Assembly: GCA_026874595.1 (NCBI GenBank)
Contig: CM049311.1
Location: 66,780,453-66,844,452, forward strand
DNA length: 64,000 nt
Source of the DNA: Sipunculus nudus
Lineage: Eukaryota; Annelida; Sipuncula; Golfingiida; Sipunculidae
Reading direction: 5' to 3'
Below the pieces are notes generated by a model, which ran no database searches, was not told where the DNA came from, and saw nothing but the letters and a program-made list of their open reading frames with translations. The translations under genes and the position numbers were made by a program. This document shows, one piece after another, positions 35,265-47,568 of this stretch. Numbering within the stretch: position 1 is the first letter of the stretch; the number at the start of each line of letters is the position of its first letter.

Positions 35265-36050
35265 GATGATGGTGAACGTCTGTCGATGTGTCCTACTGGG
35301 CGATTTGTCCGCTCTGCCAAAGCTCTCTGGCGTATAAGGCGTGCCTTTAAGCCTGGGATACCCACTCACAAAGACACCGCTAATTGAAACGTTAAATAAG
35401 TCCTCATGCGCTGCCCGAGTGAAACATCATAAAAGTTCAATTGTTTCGGTGCCGATTTGTGTCGTTATAAACGCTGAAGCCCCCGGGTCCTGGCTTAGCC
35501 TTCTCTGTCAAACGTGTACATCAATTTACCCGATGATATTTCCCTAATTGAAACTTGACTAGTACCGCTTGCCGGCAGTCGACTGATTCCCTGGCGTTAA
35601 CGTGTTGGTATGTGTACCCCCGTTTGTGTTTTGTAGAGGACCACGGACTTTCTAGTCGCACCCCGCTAGTGAATGCGTCCACCCCCGCTCGTGGCTCTGC
35701 TTGGAAGAAAGTTGTCAACGAAATGACGCCGTGTTGGCGTCACAGCCTCACGCCGATAGCGAACTCAGCTTCTAGTGGGCGGGCCCGCTGATGTTTAAAA
35801 TCCCGCCTTAATGGATTAACGTCCTATTCGATCTTAGTTACGGCGTTATGTGGAACTCTTCCTGGGCGTCGAGTGGCTTCAAGGAGGTAAACATTAGACC
35901 ACCGGCCAAGAACTTTACAGCAGAACTTGTGAATTGCAACAATTGATGTCTCTGGAACTTCCGTGGTCAACACAAAGTGCCGGACCATTTGGTCCGGTCA
36001 ATGGCTAAATCATACTTGTCGGTAGAGTGTATTGTCCTTATTGTGTCCGT
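35265..36050 (-). promoter_or_regulatory. Putative promoter and 5' UTR of the signal-peptide gene
   Basis: The region upstream of the minus-strand start is noticeably richer in G, C and CpG than the flanking DNA, especially 35560-35800. It contains a GC-box-like GGGCGGGCCCGC (35777-35788), a palindromic GTTTATAAC (about 35465) that could serve as a TATA element, and a near-palindrome CCGGACCATTTGGTCCGG (35980-35997). The transcription start cannot be fixed. Frames in this region on both strands look like by-products of the GC richness. Confidence 0.35.
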
Positions 36051-37909
36051 GAACAGCACTTTTCCCTCTAATGCATAACAGCAATGATAGATATACTGAC
36101 AAATTGCACATAAAATACGAACGAGTAACTTCTTCAGCTCCTTGAATGTACTTTAATATAACAACAAAAACAAAATGTAAACAATTAAGATAAAATGACA
36201 GAATGAGCCCTGAACCTTTCTTGGATAAGACACGAGGAATGCTTTTTATTACGTCCTCTGCTGGCGCTTTGAAGAGTAACCATTCCCGATTTATTTCAGA
36301 AATTATTAAATTTACCCATATGTTTTAGTTGTAGTTTGTTTTATACGACGGCCTAAAATCACGTCACTGAATGCGAGGTGACTTCCCCTGGGCGGGCATA
36401 AACTCCGTTATAATGCCACTCTAAACTACCGAGCTTTGAAGAGAAACAAACCAGCCAAATGTGAAGGTTCATTTCTAGAGATGACAGGTTTGCAGAGCGG
36501 CCCTTCATCAATTGCCCCTATACATAATTTGTTAGCTTAAGCTACAAGGCTGCCATTACTAGCGCAAGAATATTAAAGCTGTCCAACCTTTTTTCTCCCT
36601 GCTTATTGCTAAAGACTTGGTCGCCCTAACGTATGACTTAATTTGGAAAGAGCAGGGATGTGCGGGGCGTGCGGTTGTACCTTGTTAAATATGGGCCTCT
36701 CTTTGCTTGTAGTTAAATATATATTTTGCAGTACATTTGAGACTGGTTGAATGGTGGTTTTGATTAAATAAATAACCAGGCCTGAAGATCAGAATAAGTT
36801 TGGGAGGGACAGACTTAAAATACTGTCTAATCTTGGCCCTTTAAAGCTGTATCTTAGTATAATTTGTTATTATTAAACAATGATATATTAAAATATTATT
36901 CATAATAAGTATCAGTATACTGATATATAATTGGAAAGAATATTATTTATTACTAAGAAAATCTTTATTTCCCTGTTATAAGTTTTTTTAATAACTTATT
37001 CCTGTAGTGAATTTTATTTTCTATGATTAATTTATCTGATTTGACCAATTTATGTTTTTAATGCTATTCCATCAATTGCATAAAATATCCTTTATCTGGA
37101 CATCTTCACCTCTTATATAATGGCAAAAGTAGCAAGCTCATGATAACCAGAAGTAATTATATAAAAGGGAAAAATAATGTATTCATATTACATATATATA
37201 TATATATATATTATGAAAGAAGTTTTACAACTAATTCATTTGTTCGAACATGGACATTAATTATTATTATAGTTATTAATAAATATCAAATTTCCTATTA
37301 AAATAATAAGATATCTAGATTTTAATGCAAGTTTAACGTGTAGAATTACAAGTTGTTAGAATGCAATCAAGGAACTCATCAGACAGAAAATAATTTAATT
37401 TTATTAGTGATACCCTATTGAATATATGAATTTTGTATGTTAATGAGTATGTACACATGGCAGTTCTATTGTGACAGTACAAACTGACAATATTTAATTA
37501 AGGTTTTTAACGTTTAAACATCAAGTAAAGCAATTTAAGATGGCGTCTTAATTTCCATGCGGTATTTTCCCAGTTAATTACTCTCCATCTCAGTGCAGAA
37601 ACTCAGAAAGACGGCAGACCAGCATGAGCAGGATACATCACGGCATGGACTATATAAAAACAGTCGTTTATGACGAGGCACCGGTAAAACGCATCGTGTA
37701 TTGTTTATTTTCAGGGAATCGGATGGGTAGATGCCACACTTACAGCTATATGATAAATGCCAGGGTTTGTAAGCTTCTGGCGTATGATATTTTAATTACA
37801 TGCAGGCAGTCAGTCTCTCGCATGGTCTGTCCAAACATGTATACAGTAACAGCAAAACCTATAATGAGATAATTAAACTCGCACGACCACACGCACACAC
37901 CCTCACACA
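36051..37909. other. Non-coding stretch, nothing recognised
   Basis: The first 550 bp are of balanced composition and could hold regulatory sequence. From 36700 to 37600 it is very AT-rich, with a short TA run at 37193-37211. No gene supported. Confidence 0.45.
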
Positions 37910-37916
37910 CATATAT

Positions 37917-37951
<35 letters not shown>
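37910..37951. repeat. (CA)n/(TA)n compound microsatellite
   Basis: A CACACA stretch runs into a TATATA run with one GATA interruption. Confidence 0.95.
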
Positions 37952-37956
<5 letters not shown>

Positions 37957-38854
37957 ACTTTAAAAATTGACGCCAAAGTTATAGGTGTATGTAATGAACA
38001 ACTATATAAATGTAAACTAGAAAAACCTGCATTCTGTTGAATAGAAACGTCCCAATTCACATATTCAGCCCTTATTCCCAGGTTCATACGTGTATGAGTG
38101 AATGTAAATTTTTTACTATTCCTTGATGACATTCCTGGATCCGAAACATGTACCGGGTCTACACCAAAACTAACTGATAATTCACGTGGCCTTTTCCGAA
38201 ATGCCCTTTTAATTTACCATGAGACTCCGTTCATGATTTGCGCGAGTTATTTTGTGAACAACACACATACACAAACACACGAACGGGGATGAACACATCC
38301 CGTCCCGGCAGAGGAAACAAATAAAAAAGGTACGTGAGAACAAAGGTTTTAGGAGTCTTTAATCATTGTTCCGTAAATACTCCGAGGAATTGTATATGCT
38401 TATTGAAATGTCTTTGCTTATAATGTAAAATGTACAAACATATACTGACCGGATAAGGAAAGATATTATAGCTGGAACACAGTGGGGGCAGATCACTTTG
38501 CTACATTATAAACATCAAACGGTTCCATTTCTGGTTTGATGGGAATCAATAATCAGCAACCTAGATATAGTCAATATAAGCGTCATTGTTATTAGTGGTG
38601 TCATTATATCTTCAAAGGTGGGGGATGACTCAAAGATGTAGGTTGGAGCAATTTTTATTAACCTATAAGAATAATGAAATACCTCATTGTTCCATTTATA
38701 TATATAATGTGTGAACCTTAATTTATTTGAGATATTACGACTTGGTATAAGATTAAAATATATGGTCAAGCAGAAAGGCAGAAATGTAACAAATGTCATT
38801 CTTATTTTTTATATATATTTTTTTTCAGTATGTAAATCTTACTCTCTGAATAGC
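37952..38854. other. Non-coding spacer
   Basis: No supported feature. Confidence 0.5.
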
Positions 38855-38943
38855 AGGGTGGGAGATTACATTTATTTCCTACCCCCCCTTGCGTAAATGT
38901 TGGAGATATATAAACCCAGCCCCCCTGTATTGACGCCCCTGAT
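38855..38943 (+). repeat. C-rich repeat fragment ending TGTATTGACGCCCCTG
   Basis: Contains GGGAGATTACATTTATTTCC, TACCCCCCCTTG and CCCCCCTGTATTGACGCCCC. A related copy lies at 45984-46076 (GGGGATTACATTGACC, then CCCCGCCCTGTATTGACGCC). The terminal GACGCCCCTG (inverted CAGGGGCGTC) resembles hAT-like termini. I infer remnants of one transposon family. Confidence 0.5.
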
Positions 38944-40083
38944 GGTTTCAGAAAATTAATCTTCCATTGTTCAAGATATCACGAACACACTGCCCTGAAA
39001 ATCAAATACCACTCTGGAACCGCAGCTATGAAATTTACACATTATTAAGACATAATCATAATATTTTATTTGTAATCATTGTTATTCGTGAATGATAGAC
39101 AAGCTTGTACATATACTGTTCCCAAGTTGTAAACTGGTGAGGAAATTAAGAAGGTATTTAAGGGCGGGATTAATTCACAAAACGTCGGTAAAGCTTCCGT
39201 GCGGACAGAGGGACAACCGTGATTTGCATACAATAGTTATTATACGCTGTTTAGCGTGGATACGGGGTCCGTCAGTGACCATTGATAGTTTTATTACTGA
39301 ATAGGTGAATTGCCTGTCACAAACGCAAGTGCCGAGCAATGCTGTGGCGTTAGACAGGAAAATAACATATTAAGCATAATATCCACCTCGGCTGGTAGAT
39401 GGATAGGTCCACTATTGATCTATTGTACTTAATCAGCCCCGTCACAAACAAGATGTAACAAGCCGGAGCATTTTACCGGCAGGAATTAGACTTCTCAGTG
39501 TATTACATTCCGTTTCTCTAAATCACGCACGTTATAACACGATGTGTTAACTAGATGTGTCAAGTTAAGCTCAAACTGAAACCAAAACCAGGCTCCGGGA
39601 TAGAGCCTATGTTGCGAGAACCGACAGGGATTTTGGACCTCGGTTTCCTTGTTAAGCTCCCGACACCTGTTCGACATCACGTCGGCTTAGGACATGTCAG
39701 CCAAGTGCATGGTTCATAACGAGCGTGAGTTTGATTCCCCGGGCGTTAGTCTACTCAGACTTGCGATGACAGGAACACTAAGTACGAGATTTACTATATG
39801 ACAATTCTGACCTTGTTCAAGTCCAGGATTCTTAAAGAAAACTATTTATCAGCTGTATGACTAGAAAGTATGAATTTAATTCTTTATTATGGTATTTCCT
39901 AATATCTAACAGCGCATGGTCATTGTTCTGTGGGACTTCCTAACATCAAGGTTCAGAGAACAGCCGTTCCCTTGAACTTTACATAGCTATCCGTGTAGTT
40001 ATTCAGACGAATAACTGGATCTTTTATCCATGTTTTAACCCCAGTATATTAAAACGAGACTTCAAACCAAAAATATATTAACC
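38944..40083. other. Non-coding stretch with a weak tRNA-like segment
   Basis: Around 39694-39740 the words GTCAGCCAAGTGC and GAGTTTGATTCCCC resemble RNA polymerase III A and B boxes at roughly tRNA-like spacing. The arms do not fold into a proper cloverleaf, so at most this is a decayed tRNA-derived SINE head. Nothing else supported. Confidence 0.3.
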
Positions 40084-40114
<31 letters not shown>

Positions 40115-40123
40115 TCTCTCTCC
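40084..40123. repeat. (CT)n microsatellite
   Basis: A CT run with one CC interruption. Confidence 0.96.
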
Positions 40124-41565
40124 TTTCCTTATGTTTGTGTGTTTTATCGAGTAATATTATGACAACACTCGAAAGAACAAGATATTCTGATAATAATAAA
40201 AAAAACGATTTCAACCTGAGAGAAACCGTTTTTGTTTATTGCAGGTATCTCTCGGGTAAACAAAAATAAAATGTTTTATTTCTCAGGATTTTTTTCCTTT
40301 CTTGGTTCGGCTGGCGTGTTTCGGGATTTGTGAGTGGAAGAGCCGTGGCTCTACTACAGCCACAGTGCGGTCGGCATAGGGTGCTTGCAGGGATTTCGTG
40401 CCTGTTTGAGGCCAACTTGATCTGGCATCTATCAAATTAAAGCTTTTCGTTATCTATTAAAAGTTCTTCTGTTTTGGGCATTATTGGTAATGGTCAGTTT
40501 TTACACTGGTTTATCCCCTTTAAGGTTGCTGAAGGAACGCCTAGGGCGACTATCCAAGATCAACTAGAGCGTATTCCTTCTTCAATCATCCTGCTAATGG
40601 TTATGTTTCTATATGATCTATGCAGTCTAGTGGTCTTCCATTAAAATATCACAGACGATCGACAGCTCACTAAGGAAGAACGGTATGTCCAACATTGCCA
40701 CGGGGTGCCCGCTGTGCTGAGAACGGTATTATAGTTATCTTTGTTGTTAAAGTTTATTTATATATTCACCCCTGTGATATACAGCACTAGACGCGGCGCC
40801 TCTGTGGCGTAAGGCCGCTGTAATACAGAGAATTGTCCTGAACAGGTGACTAATGGTGCAAGTAAAGACATACATAATATCCAATGATGCTGACTTGACA
40901 AAAAAGAAGCCTGGCGGGCTATCCCTGAAATGAGACAGTTCTGATTGCCTGTACTCTCCTTCTTTGGCAGCAAAGCAGCTTATTTCAAGCTGATGAGGTG
41001 CTGTTACAGCCATGTGCCTTAAAAGAATCGAAATTAACTCTATGGAAGCAGCTAGCAACAGCTTGTATTGGAGGCTTTTGTCGGAATTATTTCTGAGCTG
41101 GTCTTTGCCTCTTCCATTTATGATTTATTGCATCTGTTACTTTTTAGTCCGGATTAGGGATTTGTTATATTTTTGTTTATGCATGTGCTCCTCGTCCTTG
41201 ACCGATGCTGTCGTAAGTCTCCTCTTGTACATATTGTAATCTGAACGAAGCGATTCTGGTCCTCTTTCTATACCATCTAATTTATATCAGGAACCCCAAT
41301 ATGAACCTCCGCCAAAGAAACAGTCGTTTAAAATGTAAAAATAATCTAGATCAGAATATGTTATATATAAATACAGGAACTTCTTTGTCCTGACCCCAAA
41401 ACGTTTACTGGTATGGGAAGCCGCATTATTTCTCGAAGCTTCTATATAATCCAACCAAGTTGATCAGCGATGCCACATATTCTATTCTTCTGTGTAAAAC
41501 ACATGGAAAGTCAATTAGGACCTTGCCAGAGTTGTATTTGTAGTCTCAGACTGCTTTGTTGATTG
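40124..41565. other. Non-coding stretch, nothing recognised
   Basis: Balanced composition in places (40300-41000). Minus-strand frames of 71-103 codons lack motifs and convincing splice sites. Confidence 0.45.
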
Positions 41566-41938
41566 CTTCCGCCAGGAGGGTATACGTTCATCCATGTTCA
41601 TGTGTGTGTGTGTTTAAGTTCACAATATAACTCATGAAATCATGAACGGATTCCCATGAAATTTACAGGACACCTCGGGAACGGGCCAATCAAGATATGA
41701 ATAAGATTTTAGTGTTTGTGGGGCCATGATCCGGATCAAGCAAGGAACACATATGTGCAGTCGCATAAGGAATATAGGCCGATTAAGTTAATGTTAACAC
41801 TCGTAGGGAACATATGCAACAATGAATCTGGGAATATGGGCAAATAAGTAATCAGAAACACGGAATGCGGAGTACTCCATTTTAAGGACCGCTCACATGG
41901 CGGAGCCTGCATTCGAAGGAATGCATATTTATAGTTTA
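41566..41938 (+). repeat. CCTCCGCCA-family interspersed repeat, near full length
   Basis: The head is CTTCCGCCAGGAGGGTATAC, followed by GTTCATGTGTGTGTGTG. The body has AACTCATGAAATCATGAACG, CCCATGAAATTTACAGG and GGCCATGATCCGGATCAAGC. The tail is CATGGCGGAGCCTGCATTC followed by GGAATGCATATTTATAG. Head and tail are inverted relative to each other around CCGCC/GGCGG. Order and spacing match the copy at 60891-61300. No coding capacity; non-autonomous. Confidence 0.7.
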
Positions 41939-42522
41939 AGACAATCCAATACTTCACCATGCATCTAATAAACGTTGTAGAATGGCGCGCTACGGACAAG
42001 AAGCATATTGCTTAATTATTCGGGGGGGGGGAGGGATTCTGCGGATCTGCATGAATAACGCGTGCATCCAGTCTCCCCGTTTTTGCATCACCGTCTTTTT
42101 GTATACACGATATAGTCAAGCGTGCCCAAATTAGTGTCAATGAAATTCTGTTCTAGTTGCTCTAAATATCTATTCAATATCTAAAATTATATCATAAATT
42201 TTATAAGATCTCAATGTACTTGATTAAAGAAATCTGAAACCACTCCTGGTGCCCGACTGTGAACACTATACCTCCAACACTTCTCATTAAATATAAATGA
42301 AATCGTGTGGATGTAGGATGATATCGTAAGAGACAATTAGTTAACTACATTCTAAATAGCATATTGATGCACATGTGTTGCTATATTGCACATTCTGGGT
42401 CTAAGCCTCCCACAAAAGCAGAGAAAAATTCTCAGGATATTTTAAAATAAATCTAAGACATTCTGGTTTAGATGTCTCTATTATTGTATGCAGAGCTGTG
42501 TTTGTTCATCACTAGCGTTGTC
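41939..42522. other. Non-coding spacer with poly-G tract
   Basis: Apart from a G10 run at 42022-42031 nothing is recognised. Confidence 0.5.
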
Positions 42523-42758
42523 TGTTGCTATGACGGCATAGCCCGGCCCACGCGTGGGGTCTGACGTGTACACAGCGGTCATGCTAGTCTGGGGCTTTCT
42601 CGCCTGGCCGAGCCGGGTCGGCCTACGTGTGAACCCTGACATGTACAAACACAGCGTTCTTGTTCTAGATAATTCCTGTAACGCGTGTGTGCTGTGTATT
42701 ATGTTAGATTCTTTGGATTGTTCGGGAAATGGAAAGTTCTCGGCTTGGGATGAGAAGT

Positions 42759-42766
42759 TATAAATA
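42759..42766 (+). promoter_or_regulatory. TATA box of LTR-like copy 2
   Basis: TATAAATA followed by GGGGGCTGTG; conserved in the inverted copy at 14122-14129. Confidence 0.6.
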
Positions 42767-43171
42767 GGGGGCTGTGTTTTAGAGCCGGGAGAGAGGTGAG
42801 AGAATATTTCCAGCGGACACAGAAGAGTGGACCTTTTCCTATAATAGCGGCAGTTACAGCTTTTCTTCTAAATTTGTGACTGATTTTATATAGTCTTCAG
42901 TTTGCCTTTCGGATCACTGCCAGGATTTCACTTTGGATTACAGTAGAATGATTTTGTGATTACATTGGACTGTTATTCTCTGAGAAGATTTGTGTGAACT
43001 GTTCATCTGGTTTATACATTATAAAGGACTTGCCGCTGTGACAGAGGTGGTATCCAGATACTGTACACTTTGTTTATTATGCTGTGTAATTATACTGATT
43101 TCCTGTTATCCTGTTGTTGTACTGTGTAATTGTATCGATTTAGTGTATTGTAATGATAGGGTTGTTTTAAG

Positions 43172-43177
43172 AATAAA
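43172..43177 (+). terminator. Polyadenylation signal in LTR-like copy 2
   Basis: AATAAA near the right part of the element, changed to AACAAA in copy 1, which would weaken 3' processing there. Confidence 0.45.
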
Positions 43178-43296
43178 TTATAGTAATTTGTTAACAAAAA
43201 ACCACTGAATTCTTTATTCATTCCCCATTTTTATCTCCATTACCAAATGAATGTTCGTCAAGACTACGTGATCTGTTGATATTATGTTCCGTAACA

Positions 43297-44567
43297 ATTC
43301 AGGTAATTTTATTGTCTTAAAGTGGAAAGCCTGTTAACTTTGTCTCAGTATAATTCCTTCAATATTGACCCTGGGGGAATTGTCTTGAACTCAGTGCGTT
43401 ACATTGCATATACAGTGATTAAGATACAACATTAACAAATATATCAGTTTCATCTTGTTCAACTGTTTTTCCTTGCAACTACATCGAATATTTGCCAAAT
43501 TCAAAACGCCCCGAAAATATACCGTGGAAATTTAAAAGTAAACGGAGAAATATCAAGGAAATATCACAAAATTTCCTTTTCATGGAACGCCGGGAAGCAT
43601 GTGAATATCAGTTTCCTGCTTATTACCTGTACTATGTCCGGTGTTATATGGAGTTGTTTAGCCCACGATCCGTTGGTTTCTGTGTTGTTTACTCCCGCGC
43701 CGTCAGGGAGTGGGGTAAACCTATTAATTGTTCCATGTAGCATGAAAATTTGAATTAAATCGTCGTTCATATACACGCCATGGGAGAACAGAAAGCGACA
43801 TAGGAGACAGCGGTACAAACGAGAACGTACTTGTTGACCCGGCGGAGGTCGTGTCGGGATACGCAGTAAGTAAATGGGGCGTCAAGGGGGGACGCCGTGT
43901 ATATAAGCAGATACACATATCCGTGAAAGATTGATGAGCAAAGGAAATTTTCTTTTATAGCAGATATCGCGTCTTTTCTTGAAGATAAGTCAAATTCCAT
44001 TTATTCAAAACGTAAGGACAGTTGATCTGGTTCATGTTTATTGTCTCAGTATATAATTTCCTTGTGATTGTAAATACATTCATAAGAAAAGTCTTCCATG
44101 TAGTGGTGGTCAAAATGGTGGTCATAGTTATTTTCCAAACGTGTCGTATTTTGTAGGATCGTCAGACTCATTTAAAATCTGTCAAAAATCTCGTCAATTG
44201 TTCTAGAACTTTCAGGAACTTCCATGTGAATAAATAGTTCATACACTAGATCTTTTAAACTATAGCAAAACGAATCATTTCATTTTATTTATAGATCAAG
44301 AACTTGTACAATTGAAAAAAAAAAAAAACATATATACTGCTCATCAATATAAAAAAAAATTACAGCCTTTTCAAAATTGGTCGGGATCTCATGAGGTCTC
44401 ACTATAATCGCAAACATGATATATATTCATCATGTAATTCATGTTATAAAGATAGACTTAAGTTGGCGAAACAAATATCACAGAAAGTCCAGTGTTATGT
44501 TAAATATATAATAATAATATATATATAATATTTTTATTTTGGAATTTAATACGATCTTTTTCATATC

Positions 44568-44568
<1 letters not shown>
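43297..44568. other. Non-coding spacer
   Basis: Overlapping frames of 64-84 codons around 43490-44000 on both strands reflect a locally balanced composition (43640-43930). No domain or splice evidence. Confidence 0.45.

Positions 44569-44614
<46 letters not shown>
44569..44614. repeat. (TA)n microsatellite
   Basis: TA run of about 46 bp. Confidence 0.97.
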
Positions 44615-44617
<3 letters not shown>

Positions 44618-45179
44618 GCATATAAAATATTAAATTGCATTAGCAAACAGTCTACCTGAGGCATCAAGTCTGTTTTCTCTTAAAGGGGCCCAATCACCTA
44701 TCTGACCTTTATAAACAAAAGGTAATCCCTTGAAACTTGTATAATAATAGGCAAGAAAACGTGAATATCACCGCACACCAGCTGCTTGTTTTGTTGGTAT
44801 CAACGTGTTTATAATATGTGGGGGTCCGCCAAAATTATCAAAACAAATTCAACAAGAGCATCTGGCAACAAGTCAGATAAGCCAGAGCTTTGCAAATGAT
44901 GTTTTGCAACTCATATATGCAACCTACCTCCTTAGGTTACATGTTTTTTCCCATTTGTAAGCATTGCTGTTTTTACAAACATAGTGTTGGTAAACAAGTT
45001 CATGCATCCTTCACGAAGGTGTTATAAGAACTTTTCACAACCAAAATTACCCTTAGATCATTAATATATACAGAGAGGAAGCTAGATCTCACATAAATTC
45101 TTTTTTCAAAAGGTAGGTGAATGGGTACCTTTAAATTCTCTAACCTACCGTATTAGTTTCCATACACCATATGCGCTAG
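44615..45179. other. Non-coding spacer
   Basis: Nothing recognised. Confidence 0.5.
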
Positions 45180-45500
45180 AAACTGTCACCGTGCACCCTC
45201 TCTGGGATTTTTTTTTACACAGGTACTTTAAGATCCCCAAGTATGTCCAATTAGCGTTAACATTGATTATTTTGGGATACATGTCTTTAAAAACAACCGC
45301 GTCATGCGCAACCGCGGAGAGGTCATCTTGAAAAAGGGGTAGGGGTATGTAAATACTTATAGCTCGCTTATATTTGACATATTCACTTCCAATAAATTGT
45401 ATTTAAAATTAGTCGGGAATGTCACTGTTAAAGATGTGAAGAAATGTTTTAATCATTAAGCAAATAAACGATACTAATAAAATATCATGAAAAAATGCTG
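45180..45500 (-). repeat. Dispersed repeat family R2, inverted copy
   Basis: Read on the minus strand it contains GAAGTGAATATGTCAAATAT, AAGCGAGCTATAAG and a 3' end AAATCCCAGAGAGGGTGCAC. These match in order the plus-strand copies at 48800-49275 and 49540-50015. Identity is moderate. Family type unknown; presumably an old transposable element. Confidence 0.65.
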
Positions 45501-45802
45501 AAGTTTACGACTTATTCTTTCACCTTTTCCCAGTAGAATTTTTTTTTAATAAAGCTGACATTTATGATATTAAAGTGCATTAATACATTAGTTCTTGAAA
45601 CTCCTAGAAATCTTTTTGATAAAATTATGGATATATGACTATATATACTTATGCAATAAATGTCCTGCTGTAAAACCTATTTTTAATACCCTTTTATAGA
45701 CGTGTTGTGTTCCATGTTCCTTTCATCTTCCAGGGTGGGGGAGGGGATGACTCGCCTTCAGACACATTCATTCACACACCCACAACCAAATGTTATACAT
45801 GG
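45501..45802. other. Non-coding spacer
   Basis: Nothing recognised. Confidence 0.5.
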
Positions 45803-45831
45803 TATATATATATATATATATATATATATTG

Positions 45832-45864
<33 letters not shown>
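45803..45864. repeat. (TA)n microsatellite, interrupted
   Basis: Two TA runs separated by TTGATAAA. Confidence 0.96.
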
Positions 45865-45983
45865 CTTAATCACATTTTAAATATTTTGCTATATTCACAA
45901 TAAACTCAAAATGGAACCAAAATGTATAATTCTATTTAATGCTTTATTTCATATACGCAGTATATATATTTTCTATGAAAAGT

Positions 45984-46080
45984 GGGGGGGGGGGGGGGGG
46001 ATTACATTGACCATCTTTCTTGCCAAAATGTGGGGGGATCTATACCCCCAATCCCCCCGCCCTGTATTGACGCCCTTGCA
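45984..46080 (+). repeat. C/G-rich repeat fragment with G17 tract
   Basis: Starts with a G17 run and continues GGGGATTACATTGACC, TGTGGGGGGATC, TACCCCCAATCCCCCC and TGTATTGACGCCCTTG. Homologous to 38855-38943. The two frames of 60-81 codons here arise from the repeat. Confidence 0.5.
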
Positions 46081-47568
46081 GATATTATTATGATTGGGTC
46101 ATATGTTATCGTGTTCTTACCATGTCTTGCCTTACCGTGTGTCTTTCAAATAATTTTGTATGGAAACGTACTTGATATTTTAAATTGTAAGCACATCACA
46201 CGATCTAAATACATGTTGGTGCAATAGAACAAACATTTGTAAAGAAGATTTATTTCAGTGAGACTGTGAGTTATGCAAGGTAGGAAAAAGCAAGAGTATT
46301 AAATTAACAGCAGCATTGAAGCAGCGGAGCGGGAAAGGTTTCACAATGACAGTCCGACCAGCGAGGAGATCGTATCTATGCTATTCATTGGGAAGAATAA
46401 AATTTAAATGCATACTTAACATTTCTTATTGTGAAGATTCAGAAAAAATGACGAAGCAAACATAGAGATGTATTTAATATGAAAAAAAAAAATCGGACGC
46501 TATCGGTTCCTAACTGAAATTGACACAGCTAGTGTCCTTTTTTTAAAAGAAAGGTTTTTTTTATATATTTTTTTTCTTTTGAAAAATTCGAGAGGATTTA
46601 GCCTCTAGCTCCAATGTCAGCCTTCGATAATTTCCATTATGCTTTCTGCAAATTAGTGCTACCTTCCGAAATGATAAAACCGAAGACCATGGATATTATA
46701 TAAAGTCAGTCATTTGAGTTTATACACAAGCCTGAATTCAAGGCCATAAACTGAAGACATTTTCCATATGAATGGCGGAGTATTTATTGAAAAATATGTA
46801 GGGAAATTAAAATGTCTGCTGAAGATTGATAGAATATCTTTAATTCATTCTTAAGATAACATATAAGCGTGAGCATGATAAAAATTGTTTCCTCTCAATT
46901 AATCGCCATTTTTAATGTGCGCTATAGCGATCAGGGAAAATAACCCTTAAAGTCCTAAGCCCCGAATCCAATGCTTACTTTATTGTGGTTGAATATCATG
47001 TAAAAATATTTAATATAAAAAAATGCTCCTTTATGGCCCCCGTATAAATATTCGCCTATATATACACAATGGCTACTATTGAGTATTCAGTCTTATCTTA
47101 TAAAATCCTCTTGTGAAGCATTATTTAGAAAATCAAAACTTTTTATTCAAAATATTATTCAAATCTGATAAAATTACACAAATAATATAAATGATAACTG
47201 CTGGGATGTAATTCATCTTTGGCTTACCAGGTAAATGTGACCAACGGGTCTGGACATTAAACTGCATGTGACGGATTATAAGGGACTGGGACATTTAGTT
47301 AAGTTTATCGTTTTCAAGGGGGCACTATTGCTTGATAGTAAGATAAGCTTTTATACTTTCAAATACTGACAATTCAAATGCTGCATTTGGTCTGAGCGCG
47401 ATCCATGTACTAGCATGGGAGTGTCACTTGTCTGACCTACAGTTTCTTTCCATGATATTAAGTATATTTATCATTCGAGAATCATCATATTTCACTAGAG
47501 TGACGTGTGTTTTCAAGAAGTAAATCACTCTCTTCTCCATGAAATGCCTACTGCATGTCCTCATTTTA
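46081..47568. other. Non-coding stretch, nothing recognised
   Basis: No gene or repeat supported. Confidence 0.5.

Larger units (their letters stand above)
42523..43296 (+). mobile_element. Solo LTR-like element, copy 2 (plus strand)
   Basis: A 774-bp segment, colinear with the minus-strand element at 13511-14371. It starts TGTTGCTATGACGGCATAGC and ends TTATGTTCCGTAACA, giving TGTT/AACA-type termini. U3-like features are a GC-rich left part with CACGCGTGGGGTCTGACGTG and a TATA box (TATAAATAGGGGGCTGTG). A polyadenylation signal AATAAA lies at 43172-43177, about 410 bp after the TATA box, so the inferred R region is long. No primer-binding site follows and no polypurine tract precedes, and the flanks (TTGTC and ATTCA) do not form a target duplication. 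The 72-codon frame at 42990-43208 is a by-product. Best read as a solo LTR of a Ty3/gypsy-like family. Confidence 0.62.

Noticed and set aside
35521-35791. Open frames of 65-78 codons on both strands in the GC-rich upstream region
   Set aside because: Both strands are open because stop codons are rare in GC-rich DNA; no motif and no splice framing.
42990-43208. 72-codon frame rich in Cys, Leu and Val
   Set aside because: It lies inside the LTR-like element, and the sibling copy at 13511-14371 does not preserve the same protein.
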